Below are positions 18,239 through 25,840 of a DNA stretch of 37,907 nucleotides, piece after piece. The position numbers and the translations under genes are program-made. The notes under the pieces are model-generated. The model had not been told where the DNA came from. It saw only the letters and a program-made list of their open reading frames with translations, and did no database searches. The stretch covers positions 1 to 37,907 of the forward strand of contig DASZTS010000080.1 of the NCBI GenBank assembly GCA_035547915.1, in the 5' to 3' direction. Position 1 is the first letter of the stretch, and the number at the start of each line of letters is the position of its first letter. This DNA is from DASSFG01 sp035547915 (GTDB lineage Bacteria; Planctomycetota; Planctomycetia; Pirellulales; JAICIG01).

Positions 18239-18658
18239 TTACTTCACTTCGATCCGCTCAATGACGATCGCATCTTTGGCCGCCCGCATCGCGGTCGCCT
18301 GGTCGGTTTCCTGAATCCACGGCACGCGATGCCGCAGGATGCCGTTGAAAAGGCGGACGTTGGGGCGGATTTCGGCGTTTAAGTTACTGCCGGTGATTTT
18401 CACCGCCTTGCCCAGGAAATACAGGGTGATGCCGGCCGACGGATCGAACTCGGCCCCCTCCAGCCAGGAGTAGCCGCGGCCGATGATGTTGCCGTTCCGC
18501 TTGCGCAGCTCGAGCATGACCGCCCTCTCCTTCTGGCCCCTGAGCCAGCCGAAGGCACCTAGGTCGTCTTCCTCCGCGACGGATTCCGTGCTGTTCTGCT
18601 GCCGGAGCATCCGGGCATAGGCGGAATCGGTGTCGAGCAGCTCAGCGCTCGATTGCAT
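18239..18658 (-). CDS. Hypothetical protein overlapping the relaxase gene
   Basis: The 139-residue product overlaps the end of the relaxase gene by 17 bases, so the two are co-transcribed and probably translationally coupled. I do not recognise the family. The middle part (about 35-110) looks like a small beta-rich domain with alternating hydrophobics, for example FGWLRGQKERAVMLELRKR and ITLYFLGKAVKIT. There is no signal peptide or membrane span. Its place after a MobF relaxase suggests an accessory role in mobilisation, but this is position only. It converges on the ATP-grasp gene. Confidence 0.65.
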   Translation of the reverse strand: MQSSAELLDTDSAYARMLRQQNSTESVAEEDDLGAFGWLRGQKERAVMLELRKRNGNIIGRGYSWLEGAEFDPSAGITLYFLGKAVKITGSNLNAEIRPNVRLFNGILRHRVPWIQETDQATAMRAAKDAIVIERIEVK

Positions 18659-21272
18659 ATTCGCGTTCCTTTTGATGCTCGATGGCCGGCATGTCGGGGT
18701 AACGATGGTGCAGCAGCACCGCCTGCCGCTTCGGCGAGCCGGCGATCAGTCCGGTGGCGGTAATGCGGTCGTCGGAGCGGTTGATGGCGTCACGCAGTTC
18801 CTCCTTGTCGTCGGTGTAAACGACAACCTGCTTTTTGCCTCGCGACGCGGACACGTAGAACTGCTCGCGGCTCGATGCCGGGAAAGATTCGCTCGACTGG
18901 CCGATGAAGACGCGATCGACCGTCTTGCCCTGGCTGGCATGGCTGGTCACCACGTAGCCGTAATCGAGGTGCCCATAGTCCTTGCTGATGACCCAGCCCT
19001 TGCTGTCGATCGGATTGCCGTCGTCGTCGAAACTTTTGATTTGCCGCAGCATGCCGTTACGCAGCTCGTGCTTGCCGTCGAGCGTGTAGCCGTTCTTGGT
19101 GATGCGAACGGTGTCGCCGGGCGCCAGGCTCAGCATCGAGGCATGGTAAAGCTGGAAATGCCGGGCCTGATCGAGGGGCAGTGGTCCGTCATTTGTGACC
19201 GTTAGGTGCTGGCCCCGGCTGTAGCCTTTGGCGTTCTGGTGAAAGACCAGCACGTCGCCGCCGGCGAAGTTGACGTGGTCGGTCCGCTCCGCCTCCGTGA
19301 GGTTGGCGGTCTTGAGCACGCGGATTTCATGCACGTCCTTGCCGAGCGTGCCTGCCTCGTGCATCGCCTGTCGTATCTCGCCGGTGATGCGACGCGCTTC
19401 GGCATGCGTCGGCGATACCACGAGGGCGGTCGCCCCCTCGCCCACCGCTTGCAGGTAATCGGCGGCCATGTGCCTATAGCGTTCCTCGCTGTCGATTTCC
19501 TTGACCCAGCCGAGCCTATCGAGGGCATCAAAGCCGTCCACCGTCAATCCGTCGCTGAGCGCCCTCACCGCCTGCTTGTACTCGCCCGACTGCCGCTGGA
19601 TTTCCTTGACCTCCGCCGGTACGATGCCCGCCTCTTCTTCGAGCTGACGCAGAGCGGCGCCGCGCGCTACCGAGCTATGCTGCCGGCGGTCGCCGGAGAG
19701 CAACACGCGGGCGTCGAGCCGGTCGGCCAGCGACAGCACCGCGTTCATGTCCTGTATGCCCATCTGCCCGGCCTCATCGACCAAGATCAATTGCCCGGCT
19801 ACCTGTTTTTGCAGCTTTTCATCGACCAGCAGCCTCGCCACCGTATCCGCATCGGCGAACCCGGTGTCACGCAGCACGCCGTGGCTGGCATCGGTCGACG
19901 GTGCGAAGGCGAAGACCTGCGTGCCGCTTTTCTCGATGGCCTCGACGGCTTCCTGGAGTAGCGAGGTTTTGCCGACGCCGGCGGCGCCACGCAGCAGCAT
20001 GACCTTGTCGCGCGACTCGACGATATGGCGGACGGCGGCTTTCTGTTCGGCGTTAAGCCAGTCACGCTCGAAATGGTCGTAATGGCTCACAAACGGCCGG
20101 CAGGCGCCCCGACCGGAACGAGCCAGGCCGACGACATGCTCTTCCTCGGCCAGCACCTCGCGCGTCGAGACCATGCGCCGGCCATTGCGAAGCCCGACGA
20201 TCAGCTCGCTTCGCTCGGCCTGGTCGTGAATCTGCTCGACCGTCGCCTGCCCGACGCCGTGCTTGAGAGCGGTGGCCAGCAACCGCCGCTCAGGCAGCAC
20301 CGACTGCCGGGTGAATTCGTGGCCGATGGCGTACTGCATCGCCTTGGCCGTGGCCACCGGGTCCGCCGGCTCGGCATCGCCGCGCATTTTCTGCTCCAAG
20401 TCCCTGATGGCCTCGCGTTCCCTGCTCGTCATCCAGCTTTCCCAGGTCGCCTGCAGCTCCGGCAGGCTCATATCCTTCTGCTTGCTCTCGCGTGTCTTCG
20501 CCCCCAGCTCCGCCTTGGCCTGCGGATCGACGATGCCTTTCTCGCGGGCCTTCCGCTCGATCTCGGCCGTCCGCCGCGAAAACTTCTCGACGAGGTCGCG
20601 GTCGATGCCGGAGAGCTCCCAGCCGGTTTTTGTCCGCTCGACCGACAGGCCAAGTTCGCTCATGCGGTGCGCCATGCGGGCATGGAAGACCGCCTCGAAA
20701 TACGGTGCGTCGCGTTTTAGGTCGCGGAACTGGCCGGCCTTGAAGCTTCGCTCTTCCGGGTCATACGTCGTATTGAAGACGAAGCAATGGGCGTGCAGAT
20801 GCGGATCGGGCACGCCCTCTTCCGGCCTGGCCGTGAAATGGATGAACTCGCCCCAGGCCATGTTGCCGGTATTGCGGTCCTGCTGCCGGCCGCCCTTGCG
20901 GACCCGCGTCGCCATATCCCGCTCGATGTCGTGCATCGTTTCATCAACCGACTCGCGGAAGGCGTCCAAGATGCGATCGTCGCGCGTCATGGCATAGAGC
21001 AGCGACACACTTTTGGGCACGTGGAAATTGAAATCGTAGCCCACCGTGCGGTCGGTCTTCTGCCGAAGCGTCAGCCGCTCGCCGGTCTTCGGGTGCAGGT
21101 TGTCGCAGAGTGCGTCCCATTCAACCTTCTGTATCTCCCCGGAGACGCCCAGCAGCTCCGCCGTCTTGCCGCGCCAGTAGCCGGTAAGATCCTGACCTTC
21201 CGAATAGTAATCCGCGGTCGTGTAGTAGCTCTTCGCCCCGGCGACATGCTTGTTCTGGAACACTCGCAGCAT
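18642..21272 (-). CDS. mobF: MobF-family conjugative relaxase with helicase domain (TrwC/TraI-like)
   Basis: The 876-residue protein begins with a TrwC relaxase domain. Paired tyrosines that attack the nic site are present (Tyr16-Tyr17, Tyr22-Tyr23), and the metal triad is His158-x-His160-x-His162 in PDPHLHAHCFVFN. A superfamily 1 helicase follows: LLRGAAGVGKTSLL (near 430), LILVDEAGQMG, LLSGDRRQHSSV and a C-terminal TSHASQGKTVDRV plus YVSASRGKKQV. The enzyme nicks oriT, stays bound to the 5' end and unwinds the strand for transfer. At 876 residues it is like TrwC (about 970) and far shorter than F TraI. No coupling protein or mating-pore genes are in the window, so transfer needs a helper. 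The start at 21272 puts the first tyrosine pair at the usual distance from the N-terminus. Confidence 0.95.
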   Translation of the reverse strand: MLRVFQNKHVAGAKSYYTTADYYSEGQDLTGYWRGKTAELLGVSGEIQKVEWDALCDNLHPKTGERLTLRQKTDRTVGYDFNFHVPKSVSLLYAMTRDDRILDAFRESVDETMHDIERDMATRVRKGGRQQDRNTGNMAWGEFIHFTARPEEGVPDPHLHAHCFVFNTTYDPEERSFKAGQFRDLKRDAPYFEAVFHARMAHRMSELGLSVERTKTGWELSGIDRDLVEKFSRRTAEIERKAREKGIVDPQAKAELGAKTRESKQKDMSLPELQATWESWMTSREREAIRDLEQKMRGDAEPADPVATAKAMQYAIGHEFTRQSVLPERRLLATALKHGVGQATVEQIHDQAERSELIVGLRNGRRMVSTREVLAEEEHVVGLARSGRGACRPFVSHYDHFERDWLNAEQKAAVRHIVESRDKVMLLRGAAGVGKTSLLQEAVEAIEKSGTQVFAFAPSTDASHGVLRDTGFADADTVARLLVDEKLQKQVAGQLILVDEAGQMGIQDMNAVLSLADRLDARVLLSGDRRQHSSVARGAALRQLEEEAGIVPAEVKEIQRQSGEYKQAVRALSDGLTVDGFDALDRLGWVKEIDSEERYRHMAADYLQAVGEGATALVVSPTHAEARRITGEIRQAMHEAGTLGKDVHEIRVLKTANLTEAERTDHVNFAGGDVLVFHQNAKGYSRGQHLTVTNDGPLPLDQARHFQLYHASMLSLAPGDTVRITKNGYTLDGKHELRNGMLRQIKSFDDDGNPIDSKGWVISKDYGHLDYGYVVTSHASQGKTVDRVFIGQSSESFPASSREQFYVSASRGKKQVVVYTDDKEELRDAINRSDDRITATGLIAGSPKRQAVLLHHRYPDMPAIEHQKEREYAIER

Positions 21273-21638
21273 AGGCGATTATATCTGCACGACTTCGCGG
21301 CATAGTCAATGCTGTTGTAGAAATTTGCCATTAACGGTTGTGTTAACCAGTCGTCGCCGTGTGTCCGCAACGTGATTGCCCTGCCATCGCCTTGCGTCCG
21401 CCGCACTCGCCGGCGGCAACGTTTCACTGGACACCGCCTCTCCCTTTCGTGAACGACCCCCTCGCGTCCTGAGTTGGGAAGCTGCATCGGCCGACGTGCG
21501 GGTAAACCTGCCAAGGCCGCTTTCCTAAAGGAAGCCTTCGGCCTTTCGGTTGATCCGTGCGCTTCGCCACGCCTAAAGCCGAAGCGGTCGCTTTCCCACA
21601 GGACGCAATGAAGCGTTCTTCAAACGAAAGGAAAGCTT
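21273..21638. other. Intergenic region upstream of relaxase; likely site of oriT
   Basis: These 366 bases lie between the divergent relaxase and the run of small backbone genes. MobF relaxases often have their nic region next to the gene, so this is the most likely place for oriT. I see a small inverted repeat GGTT-GTGTT-AACC (21336-21348) with the direct pair TTAAC around it, but nothing I can equate with a known nic sequence. No supported gene is present. Confidence 0.4.
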
Positions 21639-21839
21639 ATGACCGACGAACCGCAAACTGCCGCCCCCAAGGCACCGACGCATATCGCCTACCAGGTACG
21701 CGACGGCAAGGACAAAGGTTTCTGGACCCGCATCGGCGCCGCCTGGCAGCACAAGGATGGCAAAGGTTTCAACATCCAGCTCGACTGCATGCCCTTCGAC
21801 GGCAGTATCTCGTTGCGTGTCGCTTCCGAGAAGAAATAG
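21639..21839 (+). CDS. Small conserved plasmid protein
   Basis: ATG 21639 follows GAAAGGAAAG and gives 66 residues. The pattern VRDGKDKGFWTRIGAAWQHK, then GKGFNIQLDCMPFDGSISLRV, matches a small protein I have seen repeatedly beside plasmid mobilisation genes, always of unknown function. It looks like a compact beta-rich domain. It is the first of a rightward run of small genes, with a GC hairpin between it and the next one. Confidence 0.75.
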   Translation: MTDEPQTAAPKAPTHIAYQVRDGKDKGFWTRIGAAWQHKDGKGFNIQLDCMPFDGSISLRVASEKK

Positions 21840-21847
21840 CAATCAAC

Positions 21848-21872
21848 CGGGCGGAGCGACTGGCTCCGCCCG
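21848..21872. other. Perfect ten-base-pair intercistronic hairpin
   Basis: CGGGCGGAGC (21848-21857) and GCTCCGCCCG (21863-21872) form a perfect stem with a five-base loop. No T tract follows on either strand. It lies nine bases before the ribosome binding site of the 21894 gene, so it may protect the upstream message or limit readthrough. Confidence 0.55.
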
Positions 21873-21893
21873 CCGACGAAAGGAGCTATCGCC

Positions 21894-22052
21894 ATGAACA
21901 CCCTGCACTCGACGCACTTTGCAAGCAACATCGACCGCCTCAACGCCTTCCTCGACCAGTTTGAGGGCGGCTGCGACGCCGACTTCGACGACACGGCAGA
22001 GTGTGTCGATTACGAGGTCGCCGCATTACGCCTCAGCTTCGACCACGATTGA
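21894..22052 (+). CDS. Very small hypothetical protein (52 residues)
   Basis: AGGAG at 21881-21885 precedes ATG 21894, and the frame runs 52 codons to TGA at 22050-22052. The product is acidic, with a helix around NIDRLNAFLDQF and an Asp-rich middle (CDADFDDTAECVDYE). It is not recognised. Regular spacing and good ribosome binding sites through this run of small genes support it as real. Confidence 0.6.
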   Translation: MNTLHSTHFASNIDRLNAFLDQFEGGCDADFDDTAECVDYEVAALRLSFDHD

Positions 22053-22070
22053 CCGGAAAGGACCACTGCC

Positions 22071-22289
22071 ATGAAGACCAAGAAGCTTCGTTACCGATAT
22101 GCTGAAGAACGTGAAGGCGTCAACGACCTCTGGGTCGTTGTCGATACGAAGACCGGACGAGACATCGCTTGTGCCATTTATTGGGATAGCGAGCCCGATT
22201 GGATGGAACGCACGCGGGCCGACATCCGGCTGATTGTCGACGCCTTGAATGCCTATCCGCCGGCCAGGAACCGGAGGGCTAAGCCATGA
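22071..22289 (+). CDS. Small hypothetical protein
   Basis: ATG 22071 has GGAAAGGA upstream and gives 72 residues with a beta-rich core (LRYRYAEER, LWVVVDTKTGRDIACAIYW) and a C-terminal helix. The family is not recognised. The stop overlaps the next gene in an ATGA arrangement, so the two are coupled in one operon. Confidence 0.65.
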   Translation: MKTKKLRYRYAEEREGVNDLWVVVDTKTGRDIACAIYWDSEPDWMERTRADIRLIVDALNAYPPARNRRAKP

Positions 22290-22498
22290 CGCGACGCGCA
22301 CTGACTCATAACGGCCGCCGCGCCCGGCGGATCGAGCACATCCTCACCTGGTGTCAGGATTGGGACACCGCCCGGGAAGGCATGATCGACCTGCTCACCG
22401 ATGCCCGGCACTGGTGCGATCGCCACGGCGAAAGCTTCGCCCAACTCGACCGTATCGCCTACCAGCACTACATCGCCGAATTCGGTAGCAAGGAGTAA
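22286..22498 (+). CDS. Small hypothetical basic/helical protein
   Basis: The ATG at 22286 overlaps the stop of the previous gene. The 70-residue product starts with an Arg-rich segment (RRALTHNGRRARRIEHI), then an amphipathic helical part with several Trp and His residues. It might bind nucleic acid, but I do not recognise it. It ends just before a second good ribosome binding site for the broken frame at 22504. Confidence 0.6.
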   Translation: MTRRALTHNGRRARRIEHILTWCQDWDTAREGMIDLLTDARHWCDRHGESFAQLDRIAYQHYIAEFGSKE

Positions 22499-22503
22499 CC
22501 GTC

Positions 22504-22641
22504 ATGCCACGACACGGTGTAAGTCCCCTTTATTCGGCCCGTCATACGCAAATTCGATTTACAACCGGCTCGATTTGCGGCACTCTTGGAGCATCAACCA
22601 GCGATGGAGCCCGTTATGGCCGTTTCGATTCACGATCTTGA
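22504..22641 (+). pseudogene. Possible gene start truncated by the toxin-antitoxin module
   Basis: ATG 22504 has a strong AAGGAG seven bases upstream, as for the intact genes in this run, and the product starts MPRHGV. After a few codons the frame loses protein-like character, runs through the promoter area of the following RelBE-like module and stops at 22639. I infer that a backbone gene was interrupted when the module was inserted. It could also be a genuine 45-residue peptide. Confidence 0.3.
22558..22586 (+). promoter_or_regulatory. Putative promoter of RelBE-like module
   Basis: TTTACA (22558-22563) is followed after 17 bases by CACTCT (22581-22586). The -10 is weak but resembles those in front of the other two toxin-antitoxin modules here, all with the form GGCA-N-N-CT or close to it. 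Confidence 0.35.
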
Positions 22642-22840
22642 TCTTTCGACACTTTCTCCGGCCGAACGCATTCTCTTGGCCCAGGAGTTATGGGACATGG
22701 CTCACGCCCAAGCCAGTTCCTTGCCGCTTTCGATTGAGCAACGTGCTGAAATCGAACGCCGTTTGGCGGCGATCAATGCCGGCACGATGTCCGTGCATCC
22801 TTGGGAGGAGATCAAGCGGCATCTTCGTGACCGCCATTGA
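22616..22840 (+). CDS. Addiction-module antitoxin, TIGR02574-like
   Basis: The 74-residue product carries the signature LSPAERILLAQELWDMA and the tail PWEEIKRHL found in the putative addiction-module component family that pairs with RelE/ParE toxins. ATG 22616 is chosen because GGAG sits six bases upstream; an in-frame ATG at 22604 and a TTG at 22586 are less likely. Its stop overlaps the toxin start (TTGA). It should bind the toxin and repress the operon. Confidence 0.85.
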   Translation: MAVSIHDLDLSTLSPAERILLAQELWDMAHAQASSLPLSIEQRAEIERRLAAINAGTMSVHPWEEIKRHLRDRH

Positions 22841-23151
22841 CCACGCTAATCACCATTGCCGTGGCAGCCAAAGACGATCTGTTCAACGCTGCGGCTCGGT
22901 ACGACCTCCAATCCCCCGGTTTGGGCGACGCGTTTATCGCCCAGGTTGACGCCGTATTTGAGCAACTTCGGCACCACCCTGAGACGTACCAAATCGCCTT
23001 CGCACCGGTTCGGAAGGCCGTCCTGCGACGGTTCCCTTTCGCCATCCTTTACCACATCCGCCCGGCGTCGATCGAAGTTCTGGGCGTGTTACCGTGCCGC
23101 GCCAACCCCGACATCTTGCAACAGCGCGCGACGGGTGCACGTGATTCTTAG
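22837..23151 (+). CDS. RelE/ParE-superfamily toxin
   Basis: The 104-residue product has the RelE/ParE pattern of a helical hairpin (DLFNAAARYDLQSPGLGDAFI, FEQLRHHPETY) followed by VRKAVLRRFPFAILYHI and a last strand IEVLGVLPCRANP. These toxins either cut mRNA on the ribosome or poison gyrase; the sequence does not settle which. The TTG start overlaps the antitoxin stop by three bases, giving tight coupling. Confidence 0.85.
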   Translation: MTTLITIAVAAKDDLFNAAARYDLQSPGLGDAFIAQVDAVFEQLRHHPETYQIAFAPVRKAVLRRFPFAILYHIRPASIEVLGVLPCRANPDILQQRATGARDS

Positions 23152-23417
23152 TTGAGATCACTCCGCCACGCCGAGCGAGCGCGGGCGGGTACCCCGCTGA
23201 CATGCCGCATCGCCTCAGTCGGTTTCTTTTTGGTGCGGAGATGAATCGCGGCATTGTCGCCAAAACGGCCTCTTCGACGCCTTACCATCTCCGAAGCCAA
23301 TCGGTCGCTTGCCCTCTTGGATTGCAGAGAAACTGCGGCTTTGCAACCGCAAGTTGACATTGGCTTAGAACCCGGTTACGGCTAGCCCCTCGACCATCAC
23401 AGCGAAAGGGAGCAGCC

Positions 23418-23867
23418 ATGCCCAGAAAATCGACGACAAAGCTACAGCCGCCGCCGGAACCGCCGGTCAGCCGAGAGCCAGGTGACGACGGTGACGAAAA
23501 GAGGTTTCCGCCGCAGCGTGGTTGGAAACACGACAACCGCGCCGGCGTCGAGCAACTGTTTTACAGCGACAGCGAAAAAGGAATCTACGAAGCCTGGTTT
23601 AAATTCCGCGATGGCAAGCCGCCGCAAAGGGTATTCGATTTCCTCAAGGACAATGGCTACCGTCCGAAAAAGAATGCACCACGCGGCGGCGTCTGGCCGC
23701 AGGTTGAGTGGGCGTGGGCACGCCCCACCAACTTCCAAACCCTGAGCCAAGACCGCCTCCAGCACGAACGCAACTATGGCCAGGTGGTGGAGATGATGCT
23801 GGCGGAAAAAGGGGTGGTGAAGGAGTCGGCGCAGGAACAGAAGCAGACCGAAGGCATTCCGTTCTAA
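23418..23867 (+). CDS. Hypothetical plasmid protein (149 residues)
   Basis: AAAGGGAGCAG precedes ATG 23418. The protein starts with a proline-rich, basic and probably disordered segment (1-45), then a compact domain with aromatic residues (FYSDSEKGIYEAWFKFRDG) and VWPQVEWAWARP, and ends in a charged helix. I do not recognise it. It lies alone between two toxin-antitoxin modules, with 266 bases of non-coding DNA before it in which I see no gene. Confidence 0.65.
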   Translation: MPRKSTTKLQPPPEPPVSREPGDDGDEKRFPPQRGWKHDNRAGVEQLFYSDSEKGIYEAWFKFRDGKPPQRVFDFLKDNGYRPKKNAPRGGVWPQVEWAWARPTNFQTLSQDRLQHERNYGQVVEMMLAEKGVVKESAQEQKQTEGIPF

Positions 23868-23891
23868 GTCTCGCGAGCCACTCGATTTTTC

Positions 23892-23942
23892 TTGACGGCA
23901 TGGCCCCAATCATGGCACGCTGTACGTGTAACTTTACGTACA
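23892..23942 (+). promoter_or_regulatory. Putative mazEF promoter with inverted-repeat operator
   Basis: TTGACG (23892-23897) and CACGCT (23916-23921) are 18 bases apart. The -10 abuts a perfect seven-base inverted repeat, TGTACGT (23921-23927) and ACGTACA (23936-23942), separated by eight bases and ending five bases before the antitoxin ATG. This is a likely autoregulatory operator for the antitoxin. Confidence 0.5.
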
Positions 23943-23947
23943 AGGCC

Positions 23948-24178
23948 ATGAACCGCAAGCTGACGATATCCATCGATGCCGCTGTCTACGACGGGTTGCA
24001 TGCCCTGCTCGGCCGCGGCAATATCGGGAGATTTCTTGAGAATCTCGCCCGCCCGTTCGTGCTCGACGATGCCCTGGCCGCGTCGTACCAAGCGATGGCC
24101 GCCGACGAGTCCCATGAGCGCGATGCCGACGAATGGACGGAAGCCCTGACGCCCGACCTCGACAATGAAGCGTGGTGA
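23948..24178 (+). CDS. Antitoxin of MazF-type module
   Basis: ATG 23948 gives 76 residues beginning MNRKLTISIDAAVYDGLHAL, the ribbon-helix-helix start of antitoxins that pair with MazF/PemK toxins. It continues with GRGNIGRFLENLARPFVLDD and an acidic tail that would bind the toxin. It overlaps the toxin gene by 14 bases. The operator inverted repeat lies directly upstream. The frame extends upstream, but the RHH strand must be close to the N-terminus. Confidence 0.8.
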   Translation: MNRKLTISIDAAVYDGLHALLGRGNIGRFLENLARPFVLDDALAASYQAMAADESHERDADEWTEALTPDLDNEAW

Positions 24179-24485
24179 CGTGTGGTGGGTGTCCTTCGAG
24201 GCGGCCACCGGCGGCGAAATCCGCAAGCGTCGGCCGGCAGTCATCATCAGCAACAACACCGCCAACCAGTTCGCTAACCGCGTACAGGTCGTGCCGGTCA
24301 GCAGCCGCATCGACAAGCTCTATCCTTGCGAGACGCTAATCGAAATCGACCGCCGCAAGTGCAAGGCAATGGCCGACCAGCTTGCCACCGTCAGCAAGCG
24401 CCGACTGCTCTCTCCCCTCACCTCGCTTAGCAGCGAAGAGCTTCAGCGCATTGAGATAATCGTGCGGCTGCAACTCGGGCTTTGA
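24165..24485 (+). CDS. mazF: MazF/PemK-family endoribonuclease toxin
   Basis: The 106-residue product has all the MazF landmarks: MKRGDVWWVSF at the start, KRRPAVIISNN with the conserved Arg-Pro, VQVVPVSSRI with the catalytic-site Thr/Ser region, and ADQLATVSKRRL. It matches family length. MazF toxins cut mRNA at short sequences when the antitoxin is lost, so the module stabilises the plasmid. Confidence 0.92.
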   Translation: MKRGDVWWVSFEAATGGEIRKRRPAVIISNNTANQFANRVQVVPVSSRIDKLYPCETLIEIDRRKCKAMADQLATVSKRRLLSPLTSLSSEELQRIEIIVRLQLGL

Positions 24486-24891
24486 CGGAAGCAGGCCGTG
24501 CGGCTCTGACTTGCGGTCCGATCGCGATGCTCGTCACATCGAGGAAGCTATCAGCGTCAACGACTCGGCCGCCAATCATCGGCGTAACTTGTGGAAAGAC
24601 TACACGCCCGCTGTCATCCGCCGCCGACACGCGGCCTCCTCCTTTTCCGTGACGGCCTGTGTTTCGCACTCGCTCCATCGGGCAAGCAGAATTCACTGCG
24701 GCAGCCTGCCTCCACGTGCCACATAGTGACACGGCGAAGTAATCGCCGGCCGGCCATCGCGCCTCATCGCACGGCCCGTGCAATCCGCTTGTTAGCCGCC
24801 TGGCTTACCGCACGATTCGGCGCCCGGCCGGGTGCAGGTTTTTGGCAGGTCGAAGGAGGCAAGGCAGTCACCCAAAGCATCAGACATCTTC

Positions 24892-24918
24892 CCTAACGCC
24901 AGCTCCGCTGGCGTTAGG
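24892..24918. other. Perfect 12-base-pair hairpin
   Basis: CCTAACGCCAGC (24892-24903) pairs with GCTGGCGTTAGG (24907-24918) across a three-base TCC loop. There is no T tract on either side, so an intrinsic terminator is unlikely. It marks the left edge of the repeat-rich region. Confidence 0.6.
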
Positions 24919-25137
24919 AGAAAGTTGACCGGGGCAAGTCGTATTTACGACGAGCCGTAATTACGCCTTTGCGGATAGTCGTATCGTCGTATTTGCGATC
25001 AGTTGGTTGACTGAGCGGCCAGAAAATCGGCAATCCGTTGTCTTCGCTGGTTAAAGACGCCACGGCGACGCTTGCCGTCGCAAATACGATTTTGCGATTC
25101 TGCACGCCGGCAAATCGTAAATACGATTTAACACAAA

Positions 25138-25280
25138 ATCGTGTCGTCGCAATTCCGTAACGGCGATTCCACGATCCGCTGCGCCGCGTGCCTGATCGTA
25201 TCCTCGAAGTTTTCCCCGAAGCTATCCCCGAAGTCTCGGTGGAGGCGCTTCGTTCCACTATTCGACGCGCTGCAGCTCGT
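25138..25280 (-). pseudogene. Relic of the C-terminal part of an AlbA_2-type ATP-binding gene
   Basis: Read on the minus strand, 25196-25268 encodes IVERSASTETSGIASGKTS, closely like IVQRTASAETSGKTSGKTSG of the intact gene at 32345, including the repeated ACTTCGGGGA unit. Beyond the repeat the match seems to continue in another frame (AQRIVESPL against GRAIVELML). I infer a frameshifted fragment of a related gene left by recombination. Confidence 0.4.
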
Positions 25281-25484
25281 GCCGTCACCTCTTTTCACCA
25301 GCCCATGCCGACATCCGAGTTTCATCATCTGGCCGCGCATGCTCGTAAGGCAAATGCAATTGTGTCACCTTGGAACCAATTCGCCGCATGATGCGGGCCT
25401 GCCACACGTCGCGCATGCACCGGCAAGTCATCAGTCCTCTGACTAACTCAGGCGGGCGTCACCGCATTTCTGCAATTCCGCATT

Positions 25485-25519
25485 TACGATTTTGCGATTT
25501 TACGCTCATTAGCCCGATA
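25485..25519. repeat. Long direct repeat, copy 1
   Basis: This 35-base element matches 25722-25755 except for one extra T. It joins the TACGATTTTGCGATTT motif to CGCTCATTAGCCCGATA. The TAGCCCGA part (25510-25517) is the reverse complement of TCGGGCTA, the start of the origin iterons at 27.9 kb. Confidence 0.75.
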
Positions 25520-25721
25520 CTCCTGCGGCGATCTACCGCGAGCCGCATGCAGCCTGCCTTTGCCGCTATTTTTACCGGCCCAGCCGGCCCGGCCCGTATT
25601 TCTGCAAATACGATTTTGCAGGCTTACGCTTCGGGGGCACCACGGCCGGCGCGAACGCTTGGCTGACCGTGCATTGCCGCCGATGCCGCCGGTGACACCG
25701 CCCGAATCGCATTTCAGCAAA

Positions 25722-25755
25722 TACGATTTTGCGATTTACGCTCATTAGCCCGATA
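25722..25755. repeat. Long direct repeat, copy 2
   Basis: This is the second copy of the element at 25485, 237 bases further on. It also contains TAGCCCGA (25746-25753), so both copies carry an inverted half of the replication iteron fused to the partition-type motif. Confidence 0.75.
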
Positions 25756-25828
25756 GAGAGCGGTAGGCAACCGCTTTGCAGATTCTTGTTGACTCTGCCT
25801 GCGGTTTGCCTTACTGAAAATCGTAAAA

Positions 25829-25840
25829 TCGTAATTACGA
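25829..25840. promoter_or_regulatory. Perfect palindrome upstream of parA
   Basis: TCGTAATTACGA is a perfect 12-base palindrome ending six bases before the parA ATG. It is a good candidate operator for autoregulation of the partition operon by the RHH protein or ParA. Confidence 0.5.

Larger units (their letters stand above)
24939..25840. repeat. Dispersed TCGTAAATACGATTT-type repeats (candidate centromere)
   Basis: Related elements occur at 24939-24950 (TCGTATTTACGA), 24979-25000, 25078-25099 (TCGCAAATACGATTTTGCGA), 25112-25129 (AAATCGTAAATACGATTT, an inverted repeat with eight-base arms), 25483-25501, 25604-25620, 25719-25738 and 25817-25840. They are short, partly palindromic and AT-rich in a GC-rich element. 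ParG-like ribbon-helix-helix proteins bind such arrays to form plasmid centromeres, and the adjacent parA-RHH pair makes that the likely role. Confidence 0.65.

Noticed and set aside
21557..21964. Rightward frame overlapping the 66- and 52-residue genes
   Set aside because: Both small genes have strong ribosome binding sites in another frame, and this one has shadow-like Arg/Pro composition.
24427..24783. Minus-strand frame of 118 codons after mazF
   Set aside because: It starts without a ribosome binding site, has low-complexity composition and shows no family pattern.
24939..25840. CRISPR array
   Set aside because: Repeats are short, of variable spacing and partly palindromic; there are no regular spacers and no cas genes.
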